Assembly: GCA_029050995.1 (NCBI GenBank)
Contig: JAIDLO010000134.1
Location: 1-7,063 of the forward strand
Direction: 5' to 3'
DNA: 7,063 bases
Source of the DNA: Eubacterium sp.
GTDB taxonomy: Bacteria; Bacillota; Clostridia; Oscillospirales; Acutalibacteraceae
Positions within the stretch are counted from its first letter, which is position 1. Every line of letters starts with the position of its first letter. The position numbers and the translations under genes were made by a program. The notes under the pieces were generated by a model. It saw only the letters and a list, made by a program, of their open reading frames with translations. It ran no database searches and was not told the DNA's origin. Below, piece after piece: positions 1 to 6,776 of the stretch.

Positions 1-46
1 AATTTATATATACTAAAATTAAATTAAAAATAAGGAGTATATTTAT

Positions 47-946
47 ATGGCTTTTATTGCAGGCGCAGGTGCAACAAATGTTGACCTTTTATATCAGAAC
101 ATGCCGAGAATTCCGAATATCGGCGAAGAAATTTACACGGATAAATTTTCACTTCAGCTTGGCGGCGGATTACCTGCCACACTTATAAACGCAGGCAGGC
201 TTGGCATTGAAGCAAAAATTGCAACAGAGCTTGGAACGGATCTGTTTTCCGAATTTGCAAAAAGCAAGTTTAAAGAAAACAATGTCGAGCCGACCAATCT
301 GTACAAAGGAAGCGAAATCCCGCTTAATATTACCTCGGCAATAATTCTTGAAAATGACAGAAGCTTTATTACATACGGCAAAGGCTGTATTGAGCCAGAC
401 GAACAAGCAAAGCAGGAATTCTACAACATTGCCAAGGGGGCTAAAATCTGTATGATGTCCCCAGGCGGATTTACAGATGTTTATAAAAAGCTGAAAGCCG
501 AAGGCACAATTATGGTGCTTGATATGGGTTGGGATGATGAACTGACCTTTGAAAAATATGACGAGCTTTTAAAGATAGCAGATTATTACACACCCAATCA
601 GAAAGAGGCACTTGCCATAACAGGCTGCGACAACGCAAAAGACGCTGCATATGCTTTGAAAAAGTATTTTGACAAGGTTGTTGTTAAGGTAGACAAGGAC
701 GGCTGCATCGGCATAGACGGAGAGGATTATTTCTTCTGCCCAAGCCTTGAGCAGTTTAAAAATGTAGACAGCACAGGCGCAGGAGATGCTTTCCTTGCAG
801 GCTTTATTTACGGCTTATTCCACGATTACCCACTTAAAGACTGCATTGAATTCGGCAACATTACAGGCGGAAAAGCCGTTACTGCCGTTGGCGCATTATC
901 CGCTTATGTTAACGAACAAGAGCTTTTAGAACTTAAAAATAAATAA
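47..946 (+). CDS. PfkB-family carbohydrate kinase (ribokinase-like)
   Basis: A cytosolic sugar or nucleoside kinase of the ribokinase/PfkB family, 299 residues, a normal full length. The N-terminal half has the sugar-binding glycine cluster LGGGLPATLINAG (about 38-50). The C-terminal half has PNQKEA (183-188), matching the family PNxxE motif that helps bind Mg-ATP, and the signature DSTGAGDAF (241-249), whose GAGD forms the anion hole and supplies the catalytic base Asp247. The start is fixed by AAGGAG at 32-37, nine bases before the ATG. TATACT at 9-14 could be a -10 box, but its -35 would lie outside the window. The gene is convergent with the acylation operon and insulated from it by a terminator, so nothing ties it to that pathway. 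Fructokinase, ribokinase or a nucleoside kinase are all possible. The family call is firm; the substrate is unknown. Confidence 0.93.
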   Translation: MAFIAGAGATNVDLLYQNMPRIPNIGEEIYTDKFSLQLGGGLPATLINAGRLGIEAKIATELGTDLFSEFAKSKFKENNVEPTNLYKGSEIPLNITSAIILENDRSFITYGKGCIEPDEQAKQEFYNIAKGAKICMMSPGGFTDVYKKLKAEGTIMVLDMGWDDELTFEKYDELLKIADYYTPNQKEALAITGCDNAKDAAYALKKYFDKVVVKVDKDGCIGIDGEDYFFCPSLEQFKNVDSTGAGDAFLAGFIYGLFHDYPLKDCIEFGNITGGKAVTAVGALSAYVNEQELLELKNK

Positions 947-959
947 TATATCATAAGCA

Positions 960-990
960 AAAACTCCCTCAGAAAATCTGAGGGAGTTTT
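960..990. terminator. Bidirectional intrinsic terminator between convergent genes
   Basis: A perfect 14-bp inverted repeat (960-973 with 977-990) has a GC-rich core, CTCCCTCAGA paired with TCTGAGGGAG, and a three-base AAA spacer. Flanking A and T runs give a U-tract in both directions: TTTT then AATTT on the plus strand, and TTTTT on the minus strand. It ends 14 bp after the kinase stop and 4 bp after the SGNH-protein stop (minus-strand reading), so one hairpin can end both transcripts. Confidence 0.93.
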
Positions 991-993
991 AAT

Positions 994-1998
994 TTATGCA
1001 TCTTTTGATTCTTTTTTAGCTGAAGTTGCTTTTTGAGCATTTTCAATGAAATTGCTGTAGGCTGCATTCCAATCGGAATACTGGCTGTCATTTCTATGAT
1101 CTGTAAACATATCTTTTGAAGCAAGATATTTTCCGAAATATGTAGTTGCCTTTTTAGCACCCATATAGTTCAGATGATCGCCTGCATCTCTTGTGTCGCT
1201 GGACCAATCAACAGGAATTTCATCTCTTAATAAATTCATATCAATATACTCAACACCAAGCTCTTCGGAGAGCGCAGCAACAGAGTTATGGCGTTCATAA
1301 TTCCAGTTTTTAACACTTGGCGTACTTACAAGCATAAATTCAGCACCATGCTCTTGGCAAAGCTTCATCATATTTTTTACATAGGATTTATTCTTCGCCT
1401 TGATTTTAGCTTTATCATTTGACGGTTTCATATAATCCTTATCACTTACAGGACTGATACCATCCTCCAGACGGAAGCCCTTATCATTTTCTATATAATC
1501 ACGGGATACTTCAGAAGAAGTTAAATCCGCAAAAGAAAGCTTTTTCCAGCGATCATGATATCTGTAAATAGAAAACCATTTATCTGCACGAAGAAGAACT
1601 GCCGAGCCAAGACTGAAGCGTCTGAAAATAGAATTGGTTTCAAGCACAACAAGCTTTGGCTTCTGCGTTTCAAATGCTTTTGTTAAGAAATCTGTTGAAT
1701 AAGCAAGCGTCTGCTTCGGTGTTCCGCAGACATAAGAAGTAATGCCGTAATCATTCCAGATCTGAAGCGGAATAAATGTGCTGTAGCTTTCGCTGTCTCC
1801 AACGATAATAACATCAATAGAATTTGCAGGCTCAGCAAGAATTCCGTTTGCTGATTTATCCCTTAAATCCTTGTTTGTTTTCGGCATAAACACAGGAGAA
1901 ATAACAAACAGAATAATTGCAACAATAAGAATAAAAGCAATAATCTTAAAACCATTTATAAAAAAACGCTTATTAATACGCTCTTTAAAATAATTCAT
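994..1998 (-). CDS. Membrane-anchored SGNH-hydrolase-like acyltransferase (DltD-like partner of MBOAT)
   Basis: A 334-residue protein predicted to finish the transfer of an acyl group to an extracellular polymer. A positively charged N-terminus (residues 5-18) precedes one transmembrane segment (about 17-38), placing the rest outside the cell. The GDSL/SGNH block I is VGDSES, with nucleophile Ser69. A strand ending LVVLETNSI (116-124) may supply the block III asparagine. DAGDHLNYMGAKKA (271-284) supplies the catalytic His275 with Asp271 or Asp274. DltD and AlgJ/AlgX are relatives by architecture, but overall similarity looks weak, so dltD is not assigned. The tail after about 320 is Lys/Ala/Ser-rich and polar. 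It is the last gene of the operon, starting 15 bp after the MBOAT gene; its AAAGGAG ribosome site overlaps that gene's stop codon. The acceptor polymer cannot be read from the sequence. Confidence 0.85.
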   Translation of the reverse strand: MNYFKERINKRFFINGFKIIAFILIVAIILFVISPVFMPKTNKDLRDKSANGILAEPANSIDVIIVGDSESYSTFIPLQIWNDYGITSYVCGTPKQTLAYSTDFLTKAFETQKPKLVVLETNSIFRRFSLGSAVLLRADKWFSIYRYHDRWKKLSFADLTSSEVSRDYIENDKGFRLEDGISPVSDKDYMKPSNDKAKIKAKNKSYVKNMMKLCQEHGAEFMLVSTPSVKNWNYERHNSVAALSEELGVEYIDMNLLRDEIPVDWSSDTRDAGDHLNYMGAKKATTYFGKYLASKDMFTDHRNDSQYSDWNAAYSNFIENAQKATSAKKESKDA

Positions 1999-2013
1999 AT
2001 TTTACATTCTCCT

Positions 2014-3645
2014 TTAAAAATTTGCATAAATAGGATCAACAGGCTCATAGCCTATTCCGTAAGCGCCGAAAATTAAAATGAACAGAATAAGAGCAATGAA
2101 AACTAACCAACGAACAAGGATGTTCTTTTTAAGAAGCTCATTTCTGATATTAATGCCCTTTTCATTCAGAATACTTACAACGAAAATAATAAGAAGTGTT
2201 ACACCGACAATAACTAAATCCTTGATATCAACGCCAAAAGCCTTCAGATAGCCGGCTTTCCATTCCGCAAAGCTAAACTCGGTTACAAGCTTTTTGAACA
2301 TTGCAAAGCCGTCTGTAAGCGTTAAAGCACGGAAGAACATTTCGCCGACGATAACAAAAATTGTTGTTCTTACCATTTGCATTACTTTATAAGCAAAGCT
2401 TTCCTCGTTAATATGAAGCTTTTCGTTTAAGCTCTTTGAGAACGGCGTAATAATATTACCGGATAAAATCAACGCAAAATGATACAGTCCGAAGAAAACA
2501 TAGCTCCACGCTGCACCATGCCACAGACCATTACTGAACCAAACTGCAAAAAGCGCAATCGAGCCTGCGATAAGAGGACCGAAATGATTGCCGACCTTCT
2601 TTCTTGCAGAGGTTGTTAAATTCTTCATTGGCTTTGACATAGAGATTGGATAGAAAATATAATCTCTGAACCACGCACCAAGCGTAATATGCCATCTTTT
2701 CCAGAATTCTGAAATAGATTTTGAGAAGAACGGTCTTTTGAAATTTTCGGGCATTTCAATGCCGAATATCTGCGCAGTACCGCAAACGGCATCCATCGTA
2801 CCGGAAAAGTCCATATAAAGCTGAATTGTATAGGCAACAGCACCCAAAGCTACGGTTGCGCCGCCGAATTTTGAATAATCATTATAAATAGTTTCAACAA
2901 GTATATTAAGCCTGTCTGCCACAACGATTTTCTTCATCAAGCCATAAGCAATTCGCTCAAGACCGAGCATTAAATTCGTGTAGCTGATTTGCTTTACTTC
3001 GTAAATCTGCTCTGCCGTATCTGCATATTTACAGATCGGACCTTCAACAATCTGCGGGAAAAAGCTGATATAAAGCGAAATTCTTAAATAATTGCGATCA
3101 GCTTTTATAACGCCGTGATAAACATCAAGAATGTAGGACATTGCCTGCATTGAAAAGAATGAAATACCAATCGGCAGTAAGAATTTAGGAATACCAATTT
3201 CAAAGGATGAGCCGCATGCTTTTATAACTGCATTGACATTTTCCAGGAAAAACGGCGTATATTTCAGCACAAGAAGCGTACCGATATGTACCGCTGTAGC
3301 AAAGAAAACAACCCAGCGCTGCTTTGTTTGATATGCCTTTTTGATTGCTTTTTTCTCTGCCCTGTCTGCTGCATTCTTAGCTGCCAGCTTGCGCTTGGCA
3401 TTCAATTTATCCAGCCATAAGCCGAACAGATAGATAGATAAGGTTGTTATCAGCAGAAAAACAGTTAATTTACCGCTTATCAGCCAAAAGAAAGCATAGC
3501 TTGCAATAAGCAGAACCCATCTTCTCGCTTTGCGGGGCATAAGCCAATACAAAACGACAACAATAGGCAGAAAGAGCATAAGATATTGAAGTGAAAAATA
3601 CGAAGTTAACTTTGAAACTAAACCTACTTTGAAGATAGCTTCCAT
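2014..3645 (-). CDS. MBOAT-family O-acyltransferase (DltB/AlgI-like) with C-terminal acyl-shuttle motif
   Basis: A polytopic membrane protein of 543 residues with roughly ten or more hydrophobic segments, somewhat longer than typical DltB. Family marks are FKRPFFSKSISEFWKRWHI (302-320) and NGLWHGAAW (372-380), containing the invariant MBOAT histidine, His376. It should take an acyl group from the carrier protein on the cytosolic face and deliver it outside. The C-terminus ends PIYANF (538-543), resembling the FIYFQF-like tail of AlgI and the C-terminal motif of DltX, whose tyrosine carries the acyl group outside the membrane; Tyr540 is the counterpart. A very basic predicted cytosolic loop (about 84-110) could contact the acidic carrier. 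The ATG follows the carrier-protein TAA with no gap, and its Shine-Dalgarno lies within that gene. Family identity is firm; the transferred group is unknown. Confidence 0.93.
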   Translation of the reverse strand: MEAIFKVGLVSKLTSYFSLQYLMLFLPIVVVLYWLMPRKARRWVLLIASYAFFWLISGKLTVFLLITTLSIYLFGLWLDKLNAKRKLAAKNAADRAEKKAIKKAYQTKQRWVVFFATAVHIGTLLVLKYTPFFLENVNAVIKACGSSFEIGIPKFLLPIGISFFSMQAMSYILDVYHGVIKADRNYLRISLYISFFPQIVEGPICKYADTAEQIYEVKQISYTNLMLGLERIAYGLMKKIVVADRLNILVETIYNDYSKFGGATVALGAVAYTIQLYMDFSGTMDAVCGTAQIFGIEMPENFKRPFFSKSISEFWKRWHITLGAWFRDYIFYPISMSKPMKNLTTSARKKVGNHFGPLIAGSIALFAVWFSNGLWHGAAWSYVFFGLYHFALILSGNIITPFSKSLNEKLHINEESFAYKVMQMVRTTIFVIVGEMFFRALTLTDGFAMFKKLVTEFSFAEWKAGYLKAFGVDIKDLVIVGVTLLIIFVVSILNEKGINIRNELLKKNILVRWLVFIALILFILIFGAYGIGYEPVDPIYANF

Positions 3646-3876
3646 TTAGTCTTCCTCTTCAAGCCTCTGAATCATTTTCCACATAGCTTCTGCTGAATTG
3701 AAGTTTGAAGGAATAATCTCTACAGCAGGAACTGTTATATCAAATTCATCTTCAATCTCTGCAACAAGAGAGATAATTGAAAGTGAATCAAGGCGATGTG
3801 CATCAATAAGATCTGTGCAGTTCTCATAATCAACGCCCGGCTGAATGTCTTCTAAGATTTCAATAAGTGTTTCCAT
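3646..3876 (-). CDS. Acyl carrier protein (DltC-like)
   Basis: A 76-residue acidic carrier protein. The phosphopantetheine attachment motif is LDSLSI with Ser31, near the expected position for a carrier of this length, at the start of helix II (LSIISLVAEIEDEFD). Later helices fit the four-helix fold, and the tail is EEED. It should carry the activated amino acid as a thioester from the ligase to the MBOAT protein. It starts 15 bp after the decarboxylase gene behind an AAAGGAATT ribosome site. Location between a ligase/decarboxylase pair and an MBOAT gene argues for a dedicated aminoacyl carrier rather than the fatty-acid AcpP, which usually has the sequence DSLD and sits with fab genes. No phosphopantetheinyl transferase is in the window, so a host enzyme must activate it. 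Confidence 0.93.
   Translation of the reverse strand: METLIEILEDIQPGVDYENCTDLIDAHRLDSLSIISLVAEIEDEFDITVPAVEIIPSNFNSAEAMWKMIQRLEEED
3651..3657 (-). promoter_or_regulatory. Shine-Dalgarno for the MBOAT gene inside the carrier-protein tail
   Basis: GAGGAAG on the minus strand serves both as codons of the acidic EEED tail of the carrier protein and as the ribosome site for the MBOAT gene, whose ATG begins five bases later, directly after the TAA stop. This predicts translational coupling between carrier and acyltransferase. Confidence 0.7.
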
Positions 3877-3891
3877 AATTATAATTCCTTT

Positions 3892-5070
3892 CTATTCATA
3901 AATAGGTGTATTTAAATTGTATGTTTCAAATTTATCTCTTACCTTTACGGCATTTCCGTTTTCATCAATCAGATAAACAGACGGAATATCCCTTGTTAAG
4001 AAAAGAGAAATACATTCTATCATACAATAAGCACCTGTATTTTCAAAAACCAATGTATCGCCGATTTCAATTTCCGGCAAAGCAACATTTTTTACAATGA
4101 TATCATTCATTGAGCATAAAGAGCCGCATATATTCCACTCTTGGTCTGCTGCGTTGCTTTCTTTACCTGCAACAGACAGCTTCGGCAATCTCATAGCCAT
4201 ATGCTGACCGAAATAAACAATATGGTGCATTCCGCCGTCACAAAGCAGATAGCCGACACTCTTGTTTACTTTTTTATCAACAATATGTGTATAATACTTA
4301 CCGCAGGAGGCTGCAATGGATCTGCCGACTTCAAGCGTAATCAACGGCTTAGACTGCATATCGTTTATTGCCTCGGAAAAGCCTTTTAACAGTTCTTCCT
4401 CATCAAGCGTTTCATCCTCAAAATAGGCAACAGGAAAGCCTGTTCCGTATTCAAGCTCTTTTGCTTCAAAGGACAAATCCTCTTTAAGATGAATCAAGAA
4501 AGCATCAAGCTTTGCAAGCTCTCTTTTATATTTTTTAACAGAGGTTTTCTGCGTGCCTGAAAAATACTGAATTCCAAGAATTTCAATATTTTTATGCTGC
4601 TCTCTGTTTTTAATAATATCGTCTATATCCTCTTTGTTTATACCAAACTGGCTTCCGTTTGTAAGCCTTAAAAGAAGCTGAAGCGTTCTGCCGTACTTCT
4701 CACTTAAAGAGCAAAGTAATTCATACTGCGTTTTTGATTCAACGGTAAAAATACCATTAAAGTTTTTATCTGCAGCAAGTTCTTCAATAAATTCGGGTGT
4801 TTTATAAACACCTGAAATAACAGTTTTTTCAGAGGGTACGCCAAGCCTTTGGCAAACTGCCTCTTCGCCCGGAGAACAAACCTCTAATCTTTCAACACTG
4901 CTTTCAATTTCTTTTATAATAAAAGTATTTGCCTTAACTGCATAGCAGAGCGAAACTTCCTTTGGCAGACGGCTTTTAAGATATTCCACTCTTTTTTTGA
5001 GAATTGAAACATCAAAAGTATAAAAAGCAGTTGAATTTTCAGCTAAAAGCTGTTTTTCAAAATCTTTCAT
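3892..5070 (-). CDS. Fold-type III PLP-dependent decarboxylase (diaminopimelate/ornithine decarboxylase-like)
   Basis: A 392-residue barrel enzyme predicted to decarboxylate an amino acid. The PLP lysine is Lys46 in CYAVKAN. EVGRS (247-251) corresponds to the EPGR motif of diaminopimelate decarboxylases. GSLCSMND (316-323) has the active-site Cys319 and Asp323 of the CxxxD motif, and ENTGAY (343-348) supplies the conserved Tyr348. The usual HxHxGSQ segment is instead IQYFSGTQ (167-174), so the histidine that stacks on PLP in many relatives appears to be Phe170. Its start overlaps the ligase stop by one base (TAATG). The site between ligase and carrier genes suggests it acts on, or supplies, the amino acid put on the carrier, as BtrK does on glutamyl-carrier in butirosin biosynthesis. 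A lysine-biosynthesis LysA is less likely given context and motif changes. Family is firm; substrate and whether it is ACP-dependent are inference. Confidence 0.88.
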   Translation of the reverse strand: MKDFEKQLLAENSTAFYTFDVSILKKRVEYLKSRLPKEVSLCYAVKANTFIIKEIESSVERLEVCSPGEEAVCQRLGVPSEKTVISGVYKTPEFIEELAADKNFNGIFTVESKTQYELLCSLSEKYGRTLQLLLRLTNGSQFGINKEDIDDIIKNREQHKNIEILGIQYFSGTQKTSVKKYKRELAKLDAFLIHLKEDLSFEAKELEYGTGFPVAYFEDETLDEEELLKGFSEAINDMQSKPLITLEVGRSIAASCGKYYTHIVDKKVNKSVGYLLCDGGMHHIVYFGQHMAMRLPKLSVAGKESNAADQEWNICGSLCSMNDIIVKNVALPEIEIGDTLVFENTGAYCMIECISLFLTRDIPSVYLIDENGNAVKVRDKFETYNLNTPIYE

Positions 5071-6578
5071 TACCTTCTCCCCATTTCCTGAAGCATCTTT
5101 CTGTCTACCTTACCGTTTTTCGTTAAAGGCATTTCTTCAATCTGCCTTACCATATTCGGGACCATAAATACAGGAAGTGTATTTCTCATAATTGAAACAA
5201 GCTCTGCTTTTTCAATTGAGCCTACATAAAAGCCTTTCAGCTTAGATTTCTTTTCATCAAAAACACATACACAGCGTTCAACACCGTCAATAGCAGCCAT
5301 TGCATGCTCGATTTCCTCAAGCTCAATACGATGACCCATATATTTTATCTGAAAATCTTTTCTTCCGCTGAAAACAAGCTCGCCGTTTTCATTATAAACT
5401 GCAAGATCGCCTGTTCTGTAAATCAGCTCAGGATAATTGCTGTTTAAAGGATTCTGCACAAAACTTTTAGCAGTCTGCTCTGGTGCGGCAAAATAGCCAA
5501 GCGCAAGCGCAGTTCCTCTGACGCAGATTTCCCCTGCTTTGCCGATTTCGGTTACAAGATTATTATTCTCATCAAGCAGGAAAACATCCTCATTTTCAAA
5601 TGCTTTACCAATCGGAATACCTGCTGAATAATCACGATCCTTTTCAAGGATATGATATGTGCAGTTACAGGTAATTTCCGTTGGCCCGTAAAGATTTACA
5701 AGCGTTGCATTCGGAAGATGACTCTGCCAATTTAAAAGATGCTTATACGGCATAACCTCGCCGCTAAACAATATTTTTCTTACTGTTTCAGGCGTTTTAT
5801 AATCAAGACCGTGCAGCGTGCTAATAAGGCACAATGCCGATACTGCCCATGTCATAACAGTTACCTTGTTTTTACAAAGAAAATCAAGCAGCTCAACAGG
5901 AGCAGAAAACAATCTTCTCGGAACAATAACAAGATGTGCGCCCATTTTTAAAGCAGAATAAATATCTTTAACAGATACATCAAAATCAAACGGAGCCTGA
6001 TTTGCAATAATATCATTCCCGTTTATATCGAATGTTTTTGTAAAAACATCAATAAAATCAATAACACTTCTGTGGCACACAACAATGCCCTTCGGAACGC
6101 CCGTTGAACCCGAGGTAAAGTTTGCATAAAGCGGATCTGTATCAATCTGCCCTTTTCTGATTGCAGAAAGTTTTTCCTCATCAACCGCAGCTTCAAGCGC
6201 ATCTTCAACAAGAATAATCTCGCCGTCAAAAGCAATTTCCTTTGCCCTTTCAAGATGCTCACGATCTGTAATCAGAGCAGCAGGCTTTAAGGTTTCAAAA
6301 ATTTTATTCTTTCTGTCATTCGGCATTTCCAAATCAACAACAGAATAAAAATTTCCACTGTAAACAACGCCGAACATTGCAGAAAGCATATTGACATTTT
6401 TTTCCATAAAAAGCGAAACAGCTCTGTTTTTTGCACCAAGCTTTGAAACAGCGGAGCCGATTTTCTTTGCTCTTTCGGAAAGCTGTGAATAAGTTACAGC
6501 AATATCATAATCAGATGCAGCAATTTTATCAGCATAAACAGCTGCATTATATTCTAAATATTCGAGAACATTTCTCAT
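5070..6578 (-). CDS. Amino-acid adenylating ligase (DltA/NRPS A-domain-like), loads the carrier protein
   Basis: A stand-alone adenylation enzyme of 502 residues, the length of DltA. It should form an aminoacyl-AMP and transfer the aminoacyl group to the carrier encoded two genes downstream. Core motifs: TSGSTGVPKG (155-164, P-loop), FDVSVKDIY (199-207), NLYGPTE (295-301), YRTGD (387-391), GRKDFQIKYMGHRIE (405-419, hinge) and NGKVDRK (488-494, catalytic Lys490). Asp200 matches the NRPS Asp235 that binds the amino group, so an amino acid is the likely substrate. The pocket differs from DltA: Lys204 where DltA has Met, and Ser272 (FSGEV) where DltA has the Cys of FCGEV that favours D-alanine. 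D-alanine is therefore not a safe substrate call. It is the first gene of the operon, with GAGG seven bases before the ATG and a consensus promoter upstream. Confidence 0.9.
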   Translation of the reverse strand: MRNVLEYLEYNAAVYADKIAASDYDIAVTYSQLSERAKKIGSAVSKLGAKNRAVSLFMEKNVNMLSAMFGVVYSGNFYSVVDLEMPNDRKNKIFETLKPAALITDREHLERAKEIAFDGEIILVEDALEAAVDEEKLSAIRKGQIDTDPLYANFTSGSTGVPKGIVVCHRSVIDFIDVFTKTFDINGNDIIANQAPFDFDVSVKDIYSALKMGAHLVIVPRRLFSAPVELLDFLCKNKVTVMTWAVSALCLISTLHGLDYKTPETVRKILFSGEVMPYKHLLNWQSHLPNATLVNLYGPTEITCNCTYHILEKDRDYSAGIPIGKAFENEDVFLLDENNNLVTEIGKAGEICVRGTALALGYFAAPEQTAKSFVQNPLNSNYPELIYRTGDLAVYNENGELVFSGRKDFQIKYMGHRIELEEIEHAMAAIDGVERCVCVFDEKKSKLKGFYVGSIEKAELVSIMRNTLPVFMVPNMVRQIEEMPLTKNGKVDRKMLQEMGRR

Positions 6579-6601
6579 AAATCAGCCTCATTTATTTTAA
6601 T

Positions 6602-6629
6602 AACTGTACTATATATTGCAGAACTGTAC
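6602..6629 (-). repeat. Direct repeat in the operon leader (AACTGTAC x2, 20-bp period)
   Basis: AACTGTAC occurs at 6602-6609 and 6622-6629, exactly 20 bp apart, or about two helical turns. On the operon transcript these read GTACAGTT and lie in the 5' leader between the predicted start point and the ribosome site. A CTGTA at 6646-6642 (minus strand) could pair with the TACAG of either copy. It could be an operator for an unknown regulator or alternative leader hairpins; eight bases repeated in AT-rich DNA may also be chance. Confidence 0.4.
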
Positions 6630-6658
6630 CACAACATTTAATACAGATTTCGATATAC

Positions 6659-6687
6659 ATCATACAACAGTAGTCTACAAATGTCAA
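6659..6687 (-). promoter_or_regulatory. SigA-type promoter of the five-gene acylation operon
   Basis: On the minus strand a perfect -35 TTGACA (6687-6682) and a near-perfect -10 TATGAT (6664-6659) are separated by exactly 17 bp. Transcription would start near 6652, giving a leader of about 74 bases before the ligase ATG. The spacer holds a short palindrome, GTAG-T-CTAC (6670-6678), centred almost in its middle, which could be an operator. No other promoter of this quality is visible inside the operon. Confidence 0.82.
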
Positions 6688-6747
6688 CAAAGAAAAAATA
6701 AAGAAATTATTAAGAATAGTTAAGATAGATTTAATGCTTAACAAATC

Positions 6748-6776
6748 TTGCAATGTTACATAATGTAACAAATTAT
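6748..6776 (+). promoter_or_regulatory. Candidate promoter of the XRE regulator gene
   Basis: TTGCAA (6748-6753) and AATTAT (6771-6776), 17 bp apart, form a plausible but weak -35/-10 pair; TATATT at 6774-6779 is a better -10 but at a 20-bp spacing. With the first pairing, the upstream palindrome fills the spacer exactly and the downstream palindrome covers the start point, which suits autorepression. Confidence 0.4.
6754..6770. promoter_or_regulatory. Palindromic candidate operator 1 (TGTTACAT-A-ATGTAACA)
   Basis: A perfect 17-bp palindrome with 8-bp arms around one central base. It can also be read as TGTTACA and TGTAACA half-sites separated by three bases, the same half-site pair as operator 2 but in the opposite order. 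It lies in the divergent intergenic region next to a DNA-binding regulator gene, so it is a likely binding site for that protein. Confidence 0.65.

Noticed and set aside
47..946. The PfkB kinase as part of the acylation system
   Set aside because: It is convergent, has its own ribosome site and is separated by a strong terminator; adjacency alone does not support a functional link.
960..990. Hairpin as a riboswitch or mobile-element end
   Set aside because: A perfect GC-rich stem with A/T runs on both sides between two convergent stops is explained by a bidirectional terminator.
4141..4389. Open frame of 82 codons on the plus strand
   Set aside because: It lies antisense within the decarboxylase gene, lacks a ribosome site and shows no domain-like sequence; a shadow of the real gene.
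3892..5070. LysA (diaminopimelate decarboxylase of lysine synthesis)
   Set aside because: The fold matches, but HxHxGSQ and EPGR are altered and the neighbours are a ligase, a carrier and an MBOAT gene, not lysine genes.
5739..5951. Open frame of 70 codons on the plus strand
   Set aside because: Antisense within the well-supported ligase gene, basic and Cys-rich with no recognisable motif; treated as chance.
994..6578. Calling the operon a standard dltABCD D-alanylation operon
   Set aside because: The decarboxylase insertion, the missing dltX, the changed ligase pocket and the weak DltD resemblance make the D-alanine assignment unsafe, so dlt symbols were not given.
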